Shown here: in pieces, positions 1-6,446 of the stretch | Numbering within the stretch: position 1 is the stretch's first letter | Layout of the letters: each line of letters begins with the position of its first letter | Assembly: GCA_964424505.1 (NCBI GenBank) | Contig: CAYRIQ010000034.1 | Span: forward strand, 1-7,945 | DNA: 7,945 nt | Reading direction: 5' to 3' | DNA from: CAJBLF01 sp964424505 | GTDB taxonomy: Bacteria > Patescibacteriota > Gracilibacteria > Absconditabacterales > Absconditicoccaceae | Program-made: the position numbers and the translations under genes | Notes under the pieces: generated by a model | Database searches by the model: none | The model's input: only the letters and a program-made list of their open reading frames with translations | Told to the model about the DNA's origin: nothing

Positions 1-176
1 AATTGATAGACGAATTTCTCGGAAAATAGCCACACAAATTCTTTAATTAAACCCCCGATATGGCAAAATTGGGTGAATAATGAAGTGACAGGCTGGTAAT
101 CATCAATATCGAAATTTCATGCAGGATTTTCTCTCAGATGAGTGTTTTGCTTCGATATAATGATAATTATATGTAT
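1..176. other. Unassigned edge sequence, open on both strands
   Basis: No gene can be assigned here. Read with TAA and TAG as the only stops, the minus strand stays open from position 176 to the window edge, in the same frame as the hypothetical gene that stops at 177. It contains protein-like stretches such as DIDDYQPVTSLFTQF and HIGGLIKEFVWLF but no ATG start. The plus strand is also open at 10-108 (ending IWQNWVNNEVTGW, then TAA). The stretch looks less AT-rich than its flank. It could be the edge of a gene or insertion sequence lying mostly outside the window, or chance openness. A perfect AT-only hairpin (7-bp stem, 155-161 with 166-172) lies just downstream of the minus-strand stop and has no T-run. 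Confidence 0.3.
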
Positions 177-983
177 TTATTGAATTTTAAGTTCAATTTT
201 CTGATATCGCAATATTAAAGATGATAGATAGTATCACGAATAGAGTTCTTTATTTACATTATACTGTAATCACATATCCCATACATAACATATTCGTAAA
301 TTTATTTCTTTTTTTTCTTTATCAGAATATGATGCCCAGTTATTATTTATCTTTTCAAATATATCTTTTATGTTCTTCATTTGATTCTCTTTGGATAAGT
401 CGTTTATTATATCTTCATAAATTTTCTTATAATTATCGTGATTTTCTAAAAAAGAAGCTACATTATTTCATTGAGCTATTTGTTCTTTTGCATCTTTCGC
501 AAGAATACCATCTAACACTATTTGTTGACTATATTTTTCAGATAATATAAATATAATATTAGAAAGGGCGTCTTTTATCTGTTTTGGATCATTTTTAATA
601 AACCAAATAAGACGTTCTATTTGAAACTTTAATTGTCATTTCACTTTTAGTTTCATATCTTCGCTTATTGTTATGATATTGTTTTTGTTTCGGTATGTTT
701 TATAAAAATCATAAAGAATATCTTCGATAGATTCTCATATATGATACTTACGTAAGTATCCCTCAGCTTTCTCAAAATCATTTTCATTAAAGTTATTCTT
801 CAGATCTTCTAATCGCTCCAAGTCATTTCCATGAATGTGTTTTTCTTTTTTTTCTTGGAACTTGCTTAGTCCCTGTATGAATTCATCATTTGAAAGCACT
901 TTGAATCATGCTGCTTTTGCAGCATTACTTATTGCATCTCCAATTTCTTTTTTAGAATCATCCGTCCCCCCTTTTTCTATCAT
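177..983 (-). CDS. Hypothetical protein, 268 aa, Lys/Asn/Glu-rich
   Basis: I do not recognise this protein. Under table 25 it runs from the ATG at 983-981, with an in-frame TAA six bases upstream, to the TAA at 179-177. It crosses six in-frame TGA codons read as Gly. It begins MIEKGGTDDSKKEIGDAISN. The composition is hydrophilic and charged, and long K/E/N/D-rich stretches suggest a mostly helical soluble protein. There is no signal peptide, transmembrane segment or familiar motif. It also has four in-frame CGA codons, for example in NDLE-CGA-LEDL and KTY-CGA-NKN, which would be Trp if CGA is recoded; no known family lets me test that here. The gene is the most downstream on the minus strand and is separated from trxA by 323 bases, so it probably has its own promoter. 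It could be accessory or lineage-specific. The reading frame is convincing; the function is unknown. Confidence 0.7.
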
Positions 984-1018
984 GATTTATGATATAAAAA
1001 TTAAAACTCTTAAAAATA

Positions 1019-1046
1019 TTTATAACTAAAAAAAAATATAAAGCAA
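1019..1046 (-). promoter_or_regulatory. Possible promoter of the hypothetical gene
   Basis: On the minus strand TTGCTT (1046-1041) is followed after 16 bases by TATAAA (1024-1019), about 35 bases before the ATG at 983. The -10 match is good and the -35 is partial. In DNA this AT-rich such matches arise often, so this is tentative. Confidence 0.3.
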
Positions 1047-1233
1047 ATTTTGTTATAATTGCTGCAATTAGGGTTACACTTTACAAAAGTATATAATATG
1101 ATAAAACAAATTTTGGAGTCTATCAAATCTCCATTTTTGCGAAGCAATTTTTGTTGTTGTTACAACTGATAATTAGAGCTTTGATAGTAAGATTAAGCTA
1201 ATGATGCGAAGCGTACGAAGTATGTTACACAAC

Positions 1234-1275
1234 GTTAGCTTCTGTGCGACATAGAGTGTCGTATAGAAGCATAAC
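1234..1275 (-). other. Long hairpin downstream of trxA
   Basis: An imperfect inverted repeat of 18 base pairs: 14 contiguous pairs (1238-1251 with 1257-1270, three of them G-T on the plus-strand reading) around the loop TAGAG, then one bulged A (1271) and four more pairs (GTTA 1234-1237 with TAAC 1272-1275). It lies 31 bases past the trxA stop on the transcribed strand, so it probably forms the 3' end of the trxB-trxA mRNA as a stability element or a terminator. There is no T-run behind it in either direction, which argues against a classical intrinsic terminator. Bases 1235-1241 can instead pair perfectly with 1195-1201 (TTAGCTT with AAGCTAA), giving a mutually exclusive fold. Confidence 0.5.
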
Positions 1276-1306
1276 ATCTCTTATTTCATAAAAACTTTGA
1301 TGTAGC

Positions 1307-1648
1307 TTATGCAGCAGCTTTTGCTGGAGCTGAATGCTCAGCAATTTTTTCTTGATAAACTGTTGGTGGGTTTGCACCGACAACTTTATCTACTACCTGT
1401 CCATCTTTCATAAAAAAAACTACAGGAATAGAGGATACTTGAAAAGTTCCTGCTAACTCTTGATTTTGATCTACGTTTACTTTGGCTATATGTACTTGTG
1501 GATACTGTTCTGCTAGTTGTTCGATAATGGGTCCAAGCATCCTGCATGGTCCACATCGTTCTGCTCGAAAATCAACGACAGAGACTCCCTTATATTCCAG
1601 AATCTCTTTTTTAAATTGCTCAGTACTTTCAATGTGAATTACGCTCAT
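1307..1648 (-). CDS. trxA: Thioredoxin
   Basis: Thioredoxin of 113 aa, a cytoplasmic dithiol carrier that reduces protein disulfides and is recharged by the thioredoxin reductase encoded just upstream. The active site C32-G-P-C35 and the VVDF strand before it are clear, as are the cis-proline region SSIPVV and the final strand with the AN(P)P turn. The length is normal, with a short Ala/Lys-rich tail (SAPAKAAA). The start is the ATG at 1648. The gap to the trxB stop is 30 bases, so the two form an operon. It is the only protein gene here with no in-frame TGA. The oddity is that the two near-invariant tryptophans of FWAEWCGPC (W28 and W31 in E. coli numbering, which matches here) are both CGA codons (1567-1565 and 1558-1556). 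A standard translation gives Arg at both; Trp is far more likely. Confidence 0.96.
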   Translation of the reverse strand: MSVIHIESTEQFKKEILEYKGVSVVDFRAERCGPCRMLGPIIEQLAEQYPQVHIAKVNVDQNQELAGTFQVSSIPVVFFMKDGQVVDKVVGANPPTVYQEKIAEHSAPAKAAA

Positions 1649-1678
1649 TGTATTTTGATTAAAAGATTAAAAGACTTT

Positions 1679-2626
1679 CTATTTTTGTTCTTGTACATAC
1701 TGTTGTACTTCTAATGCTGCCATACAACCACTTGCTGCCGAAGTAATAGCTTGTCTATATTTTTTGTCGGCTACATCTCCAGCCGCAAAGACTCCTGGTA
1801 TATTTGTCGCTGTATGTACTGGCATTTTTTTTGTAATGATATATCCGTCATTGTCAGTTTGGATCTGTCATCAAAGGAATTCTGTGTTTGGTCTATGCCC
1901 AATCGCATAAAATAGTCAGGAACATTCTATCATTGTTTCTTCTTGAGTTTGATTGTTGATTACTTTGAGTCCTGTAAGTGTAGATCAATTTCCTAATGCT
2001 TCTACTGCCTGTGTATATCGCATAAATTCAATTTTTTCATTGGCTTGTGCTCTAGCTTGCATGACCTCAGAAGCTCTTAATTTATCAGTCCTTACTAGGA
2101 CAATTACTTTTGATGCAAAATGAGTCATGTGTTGTGCTTCTTCCATTGCGACATCACCTCATCCCACAATGACGACAGGTTTGTCTCTAAATAGCGGTAG
2201 TCCACCATCACAGATAGCACATGCAGAGATTCATTGTTGTCGATACTCTTGTTCTCCAGTAATGCCGAGACGTTTTGCAATTGCTCCTGTAGCTATAATG
2301 ACTGCTTTGGTTTCAATGATTTCATTGCCACTAAATAGTTTTAATGGTTGTGAACTAAAATCTACGGCATCTATCGTCTTGGTTTCTATCCTTGTACCCA
2401 TATTGATGCTTTGTTGTCTCATATGTGTCATGAGGTCTAGGCCATCGATACCTTCAGGAAATCCAGGAAAATTTTCTACTTTGCTTGTAGTGGTAAGTTG
2501 TCCTCCAGCAGCAACGCCTCCTGCCATAAATCATTCAAACATAATCGGATTGAGATTTGCTCTTGCTGCGTAAATGGCAGCTGTATGTCCTGCAGGACCT
2601 GATCCTATAATAACAAGATTTTCCAT
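1679..2626 (-). CDS. trxB: Thioredoxin reductase (NADPH)
   Basis: FAD-dependent thioredoxin reductase of 315 aa, the usual length for the low-molecular-weight bacterial and plant/yeast type. It passes electrons from NADPH through FAD to a redox disulfide and on to thioredoxin. The order is: FAD-binding GSGPAG (residues 8-13); GGQLTTTSKVENFPGFPEG; redox centre C136-A-I-C139 in SACAICDG; NADPH-binding GGGDVAMEEA (155-164); and the C-terminal AGDV followed by KYRQAIT and SGCMAAL. Seven in-frame TGA codons are read as Gly, at family-conserved positions such as residue 32 (EGFMA), 156 (middle of GGG) and the SGLFYAIG motif. Residues 129 and 203 are CGA codons where relatives carry Trp (YWQ-GISAC; KIE-L-WNT). 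The start is the ATG at 2626; no Shine-Dalgarno is visible. The stop is TAG. It is the first gene of the trxB-trxA operon and diverges from the membrane operon. Confidence 0.96.
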
Positions 2627-2726
2627 AACTTCAATAATGAAATGATAAATATATTTATGTATTTTCCATCAATTACATTGAGCTTGTAATTATTTTTGTT
2701 TTTTTTTCAATACCATGATATAGAAA

Positions 2727-2738
2727 CGCAAATTTGCG
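2727..2738. promoter_or_regulatory. 12-bp palindrome in the divergent promoter region
   Basis: CGCAAATTTGCG is a perfect 12-base palindrome between the divergent trxB and membrane-operon starts, 21 bases upstream of the strong plus-strand -35 box. The symmetry and position fit a dimeric regulator site controlling either direction. No regulator gene is in the window and no family can be named. Confidence 0.3.
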
Positions 2739-2759
2739 ATATTTTCCAAAGATTTATTT

Positions 2760-2787
2760 TTGACAATGACAATCATTTCCATATAAT
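2760..2787 (+). promoter_or_regulatory. Consensus promoter of the membrane operon
   Basis: TTGACA (2760-2765) and TATAAT (2782-2787) match the housekeeping sigma-70 consensus at every base, with a 16-base spacer. Transcription would start near 2794, leaving a leader of about 34 bases before the ATG at 2828. It is the best promoter in the window and suggests strong constitutive transcription of the genes that follow. Confidence 0.75.
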
Positions 2788-2827
2788 GAAAACTGATATA
2801 GTGTTTTAATTGTTAAAATTTCATTCT

Positions 2828-3271
2828 ATGAAAGTTGTATATCCAAAAAATATCAAAAGAGGATTGCTTGCTGGGATGACCTTTGCTATTTGACCGTTGA
2901 CTATTTCAGTTGTTCAACTTTTTGTCCTTGCACTTTGAGTTTCTCTTGCTTTGGCAACGTTTAATGGATTGGTAAAATCGTGATCCAAATTGCTTGGGAT
3001 GGTATTGGCAATTGTTATTTTGCTTATTTTTATTATTATAGCATTTTTTAAAATTTCTGAATTGTCACTTATCCCTTATATTGCTAAGCAAATTAGAAAT
3101 AGCTTTTTTGATACAAAAAAAAAGTTTCAAGTAAATTATGAAAAAAAAAATAACCTCGATATTATCCTACAAGAGTCCAAAACAAAAGAAGAAAAACAAA
3201 TTATTGAGCAAAAATCAAATATATTTAATGAACAATCTCTAACAGATATAGAAAAAAAATGATTGATTTAA
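2828..3271 (+). CDS. Two-helix membrane protein, PrgI-like
   Basis: A 147-aa protein crossing four in-frame TGA codons (Gly), from the ATG at 2828 to the TAA at 3269. The N-terminus is short (MKVVYPKNIKRG), then come two hydrophobic segments (about residues 13-49 and 56-77), the stretch KISELSLIPYIAKQIRNSFF and a charged, probably cytoplasmic Lys/Glu/Gln-rich tail of about 50 residues. The outline resembles the PrgI family of small proteins associated with type IV secretion in Firmicutes and CPR bacteria: an N-terminal P-x-x-I, then G-P-L-T (residues 22-25, its Gly encoded by TGA) and a Gln shortly after, two helices, then a K-I segment and a K-K-F end. The aromatic residue that usually closes the PrgI core is not evident and the tail is longer. 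It is the first gene after the consensus promoter and lies 16 bases before the VWA gene. The PrgI link is inferred from pattern only. Confidence 0.75.
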
Positions 3272-3287
3272 TCTTTTTGTGATAAGT

Positions 3288-4274
3288 ATGTCTTTTTCTG
3301 TCCCGTGAATGTGGATCAGTTTATTTTTATTAGTTTTTTTTGTAGTATTGTTTTTTGTAAATCAGAAACCTAAATTTTTACTTCCGATGCATTACCTTAA
3401 AAAAAAACTGTGGTTTTTTTATATTTTTTTGGTGGCGATATCGGTTGGTAGCGTTATATTGCTCCCTTTACAACTTTCTTTCGTGAGTGATAAACAGGTT
3501 GTCATAAATAAAAACATACCTATACAAATACTTTTTGATGTTTCATTGTCTATGTCATCTACTGATATCCAACCAAGTAGATTTTCTGCTGCAAAAACAT
3601 CTTTAATCTCACTTATTCATCAGCTGGATGGCTATGCTATTTCACTTATTGCATTTTCATGAAAACCATTTATTTCAATCCCATTTTCAACTTCATCACC
3701 TGCAATTATCTCTAAACTCACTTCTCTAAATCTTGGTGACTTCCCACCTGTTAAGGATTTTTTGTGAACTGCTCTCTGAGATGCAATGCTTCTTGCTGTC
3801 CAAAATTTGCAACAATTTTCTCAACAAAAAACATATACCCCTTGAATTGTTGTATTGATGACTGATGGTGATTCTAATGTTTGATTTGATCCGACACAAA
3901 TTATTGATTATTATCAAAAACTTCATATGCCTCTTTTTGTTTTGGGTGTCGGTCAAGAAAATTATCTTATTGGTCGTGATACTTGGGATGACAGCGTGAT
4001 GACTGATATTAATATTGATTTACTTCAACACCTTGCTGACAAAACTTGAGGAAAGTTTTATAGAGTACTTGGCAATACCTCATTTGATCAATTTTTGAGT
4101 GATTTCTATCAACATATCGTTGCACAACAACAACCAATGATTAAAAATATTTTTTGGAAACTCAATGACGTTTTACTCTATATTCTTGTTGTCGCTCTCT
4201 TTGGACTTTTGGGTTTTTTGTCTTTGTCTTTGTGGTCTACAAATAAAAATACTCTATGAAAATTTGAAAAATAA
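3288..4274 (+). CDS. BatA-like membrane-anchored VWA domain protein
   Basis: A 328-aa protein crossing eight TGA codons (Gly). The architecture matches BatA/aerotolerance-type VWA proteins: two N-terminal transmembrane helices (about 8-24 and 42-62), a VWA domain (about 78-270) and a C-terminal helix (about 298-320). The metal-ion-dependent adhesion site is complete: D84-V-S-L-S88, T161 in G-T-A-L-G-D, and D193 in LMTDGDSNVG. T-G-G-K-F-Y-R near residue 254 is the usual late VWA motif, and its first Gly is a TGA codon. Such proteins bind a divalent metal and mediate protein contacts at the membrane, often beside MoxR ATPases; no MoxR gene is in the window. The start is the ATG at 3288; a later ATG at 3309 would remove only MSFSVPG. 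Here it sits between a PrgI-like gene and pilin-like genes, which suggests a role in that assembly. TGG is used for all five Trp codons. Confidence 0.9.
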
Positions 4275-4333
4275 TTATATTTGTATATACTTAGAGATAT
4301 GAAAAAGTATTTTTAGTTTTAACGGTTGTAGAG

Positions 4334-4825
4334 ATGAAAAAAATTGTACTACTTTTGGTGGCTTTCTCATTTTTATGTCCTATGTTTGGCTTTACGCAAA
4401 ATGATAATCGATGAAACTATGGGAGTAATCCTATCCAAATATTGGATAATGTTGTCAGTGAAGCTAATGATGAATATAAAATACAACAAACTGCCCTTGA
4501 TGCTATCACAGATAAACAGTGAGCGTATTCTAGCCAGTATAAAATAGCAAATACTTTGGATTGGTTGAGAAATAATATCAATCCTTACTTGCAATGGGCT
4601 GTCTATATATGACTTTCTGTCGCTGTTATTTTGCTTATTTATAATTGATTTCTTATGGTGACTAATGCGATGCACAATGAATGAGATATGGCTAAAGTAA
4701 AAAAAAATATAATCAATATCGTAATTGGTGTCGTTGTCTTGACTTGATTTTACTTTATAATTAGATTGACGGTATCTATCATTACTTCAATCTTTGGTGG
4801 CTATGGCGGAGATACTGGTTTTTAA
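4334..4825 (+). CDS. Secreted two-helix pilin-like protein (type IV secretion type)
   Basis: A 163-aa protein crossing six TGA codons (Gly). It has an N-terminal signal peptide (MKKIVLLLVAFSFLCPMFGF), a polar segment of about 60 residues, then two hydrophobic helices (about 87-110 and 125-153) joined by a short charged loop, HNEGDMAKVKKN, and a Gly-rich C-terminus. Signal peptide plus two helices with a G-F/Y-x-x-x-x before a K-rich turn is the pattern of VirB2/TrbC-like and CPR T4SS pilin-family proteins. G105 of that motif is a TGA codon. In-frame CGA at residue 26 (4409-4411) would be Trp under the proposed recoding. It follows the VWA gene by 59 bases and precedes the next membrane gene by 17. 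The stop is TAA. It could instead be a small membrane protein unrelated to secretion; the family call rests on topology and the short motif. Confidence 0.75.
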
Positions 4826-4842
4826 TTTATATATACTATTCT

Positions 4843-5790
4843 ATGAATACAATCAAAAAAGCATTATTACTGTTTGTGGTGTTGGTGATTGGTGGTGGGT
4901 TTAGTTATGCTGCTGCACCATCGTTCAATGATAATTTTGCTAATTATTTGACTGATGCTACTCCTGATAAGTATGGAAGAGTAGAAACTGTTTTCAATTT
5001 AGGTATCGATAGAAATCTTAGTTTGATGGACAATGTAAAAATGCTTTTTTATCCGAGTAGTGTCGCCATTACTAGTCCTAACGGTACGCTCATAGAGGCA
5101 TGAGGTACCTTGTGGGTCTTTATAAGGTCTCTTTCATTTGTTGTGTTGTTTGTCTTTTTGGTGATTGTTTGAGTCAATTTTATCATCAAAGCTAAAGAAC
5201 CAGACTGATCTAAAAAAGCATTTACTAGTCTTCTCTATATCTTGTATGGTGCATTTTTGATATTTGGAGTAACGTGGATTTTGGGTACGGTCTTGAATAT
5301 CGGGAATATCCAATGAAGTAGTCAATTCGTAGATAAAGTTCAGAATGGATTATTTCTTCAGATATTGTCTTTTTTCAAAGTATTTGCATTTTTTGTTGCT
5401 ATTGTGATGCTGGTAGTTTCGGGCTTTAAAATGATGGCTGCTATGGATAAATCTGATAAGGTCACGGTAGCTAGGAAGTGAGCTATAAATATCGTGATTG
5501 CATTGGTATTTATTAAACTCATTGATTATATTTTTTATATTGCACAAACTCCCGCATTTGGTACTAAAGTAGCTGATATGATTGTCAATGTCGCTATTGT
5601 TTTGTGATGGGTGCTTGGTTCTCTTTTTGTCCTTGCACTTTTTTATGCAGGATATCTTTTGATTGCATCATCTGGAAAAGAAGATGCTATGAAAAAAGCT
5701 AAATCAATTATCGTAAATATTTTTGTAATTTCTTTAGTGATTTTCTTATTTCTTTTGATTGTGTATCAAGTGTTCAATGAATTTGCATAG
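4843..5790 (+). CDS. Polytopic membrane protein with three pilin-like helical hairpins
   Basis: A 315-aa protein crossing six TGA codons (Gly), from the ATG at 4843 to the TAG at 5788. An N-terminal signal or anchor (MNTIKKALLLFVVLVIGGG, then SYAAA) precedes a polar region of about 60 residues and about six hydrophobic segments (near 88-113, 125-147, 170-196, 206-228, 240-275 and 283-307). The helix-turn-helix unit of the preceding gene appears three times: around G110 (VNFIIKAKEPDGSKKA), G194 (FKMMAAMDKSDKVTVARKG) and G270 (YLLIASSGKEDAMKKAK), each followed by a second helix, at 76-84 residue intervals. The last copy is closest to CPR T4SS pilin-type sequences. This suggests internal duplication of a pilin-like module, perhaps a VirB6/TrbL-like channel component. 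There is no catalytic motif. It is the last gene of the membrane operon. The exact function is not known. Confidence 0.78.
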
Positions 5791-5847
5791 AGCGTAAATT
5801 TTTTTGCAAAGTAGGTAATGTAACAATGTTAATTTTTTGTGCATTTT

Positions 5848-5876
5848 TTGCTTGATTTCTTCCCCTAAAATACTAT
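5848..5876 (+). promoter_or_regulatory. Weak candidate promoter upstream of tRNA-Arg
   Basis: TTGCTT (5848-5853) and TACTAT (5871-5876) are separated by 17 bases, with partial matches to both consensus boxes. It would start transcription near 5883 and give a leader of about 60 bases before the tRNA. A terminator-like hairpin lies between the two, so either this promoter or that terminator may be spurious. Confidence 0.25.
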
Positions 5877-5888
5877 AAAATTTAACTG

Positions 5889-5912
5889 AGCCCGAGTACG
5901 GACTATTTTTTT
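5889..5912 (+). terminator. Possible intrinsic terminator of the membrane operon
   Basis: Five base pairs with one mismatch (AG-C-CCG at 5889-5894 with CGG-A-CT at 5899-5904, loop AGTA), then one A and seven T. The stem is short but the T-run is clear. It lies about 100 bases past the stop of the 315-aa gene and ends transcription before the tRNA if real. Confidence 0.35.
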
Positions 5913-5937
5913 CTGCCTGTTTATCGGTAAGGCAGGA
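5911..5937 (+). other. Hairpin directly upstream of tRNA-Arg
   Basis: TTCTGCCT (5911-5918) pairs with AGGCAGGA (5930-5937) over eight base pairs, one of them T-G, around an 11-base loop. No T-run follows. It ends six bases before the mature tRNA 5' end, so it may be part of the pre-tRNA leader or affect 5' processing. Confidence 0.4.
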
Positions 5938-5943
5938 TTGTTT

Positions 5944-6016
5944 GCTCCCGTAGTTCAATTGGATAGAACGACTCTCTCCTAAGGAGTAAACACAGGTTCG
6001 ACTCCTGTCGGGGGTA
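5944..6016 (+). tRNA. tRNA-Arg (anticodon CCU, reads AGG)
   Basis: A complete 73-base cloverleaf. Acceptor stem GCTCCCG (5944-5950) pairs with CGGGGGT (6009-6015) with two G-T pairs; D stem GTTC/GAAC; anticodon stem ACTCT/GGAGT; anticodon loop CTCCTAA with anticodon CCT at 5978-5980; four-base variable loop; T stem ACAGG/CCTGT with loop TTCGACT; discriminator A6016; 3' CCA not encoded. The A after the GG pair in the D loop and A73 fit arginine identity. It decodes AGG, used here as Arg at least four times (two in trxB, two in the 315-aa protein). It is the only tRNA in the window and lies 90 bases before rpsO. Confidence 0.95.
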
Positions 6017-6106
6017 ATAGTATTTCGTAAGGCATTGTCACATACGGTACATGTACTGTTGGCTTTGTTTTATATTATCTTTTTATTTTTTAATGTATGC
6101 TTTATT

Positions 6107-6373
6107 ATGGCAAAAAAAGTAACACAACCTATTGAAACAGAGTCATTTAAACTTCATGACAATGATACTGGGTCTGTAGAAGTACAAATTTGACTTTTGA
6201 CTGATGAAATTACCGAATTGCAAGCACATCTTGCATTGCACAAAAAAGATTTTGATGCAAAAAGATCGTTGCTCAAAAAGGTAGCAAGAAGAAGAGCTTT
6301 TCTTAAGTATCTTAAGTCCAAAAAATTGTCTACTTACAATACTATATCAAAACAAGTAAGTGTAAAAGTATAA
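6107..6373 (+). CDS. rpsO: 30S ribosomal protein S15
   Basis: S15 of 88 aa, the normal length. It binds 16S rRNA early in small-subunit assembly, at the central-domain three-way junction. The family signature is clear: DTGSVEVQI-G-LLTDEI, then HLALHKKDFDAKRSLLKKV, then RRRAFLKYLKSKK. Residue 29 is a TGA codon; relatives carry a small residue here (Ala in E. coli, EVQIALLT), and Gly fits. The start is the ATG at 6107 (MAKK), with no Shine-Dalgarno in the T-rich sequence before it. The palindrome GTACATGTAC (6047-6056) lies in the leader; S15 commonly autoregulates through leader structure, but I cannot show that here. It lies 73 bases upstream of the S1 gene. Confidence 0.96.
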
Positions 6374-6395
6374 ACTCATATCTTTACTCCACGAT

Positions 6396-6416
6396 GCATC
6401 TAGCATCTAACATCTA
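6396..6416 (+). repeat. Short tandem repeat between rpsO and the S1 gene
   Basis: Three tandem 7-base units: GCATCTA, GCATCTA, ACATCTA. A T-rich run follows. GATGC (6393-6397) can pair with GCATC (6403-6407) around a five-base loop, a weak terminator-like hairpin that might reduce readthrough from rpsO to the S1 gene. Confidence 0.5.
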
Positions 6417-6446
6417 TTTTTTATCTTTTTAACGTTTTATATTATA

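Larger units (their letters stand above)
984..1306. other. Intergenic region with several hairpins, no gene
   Basis: No credible coding sequence lies between trxA and the hypothetical gene. The region holds several inverted repeats: 1114-1118 with 1129-1133, followed on the plus strand by five T; TTGC-GAA-GCAA at 1137-1147, also followed by five T; GCGTAC-GAA-GTATGT at 1211-1225 (with G-T pairs); and the long hairpin at 1234-1275. The octamer TGCGAAGC occurs twice, at 1138 and 1205. The clustering suggests a structured untranslated region or small RNA. I cannot match it to a known RNA family. Confidence 0.4.

Noticed and set aside
221..550. Plus-strand 109-aa reading frame
   Set aside because: It is antisense to the 268-aa minus-strand gene, ends at a TGA, and has low-complexity Phe/Leu/Tyr composition typical of shadow frames.
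1234..1275. Integron attC or lox-like recombination site
   Set aside because: GTTA and TAAC flank the hairpin, but in the wrong order for attC, and no integrase or repeated copies are present.
2127..2573. Plus-strand 148-aa reading frame
   Set aside because: It is antisense to trxB, whose motifs fully explain this stretch.
6047..6056. GTACATGTAC palindrome as a tRNA or rpsO terminator
   Set aside because: The stem would be short with G-T pairs and no T-run follows directly; kept only as a possible leader element.
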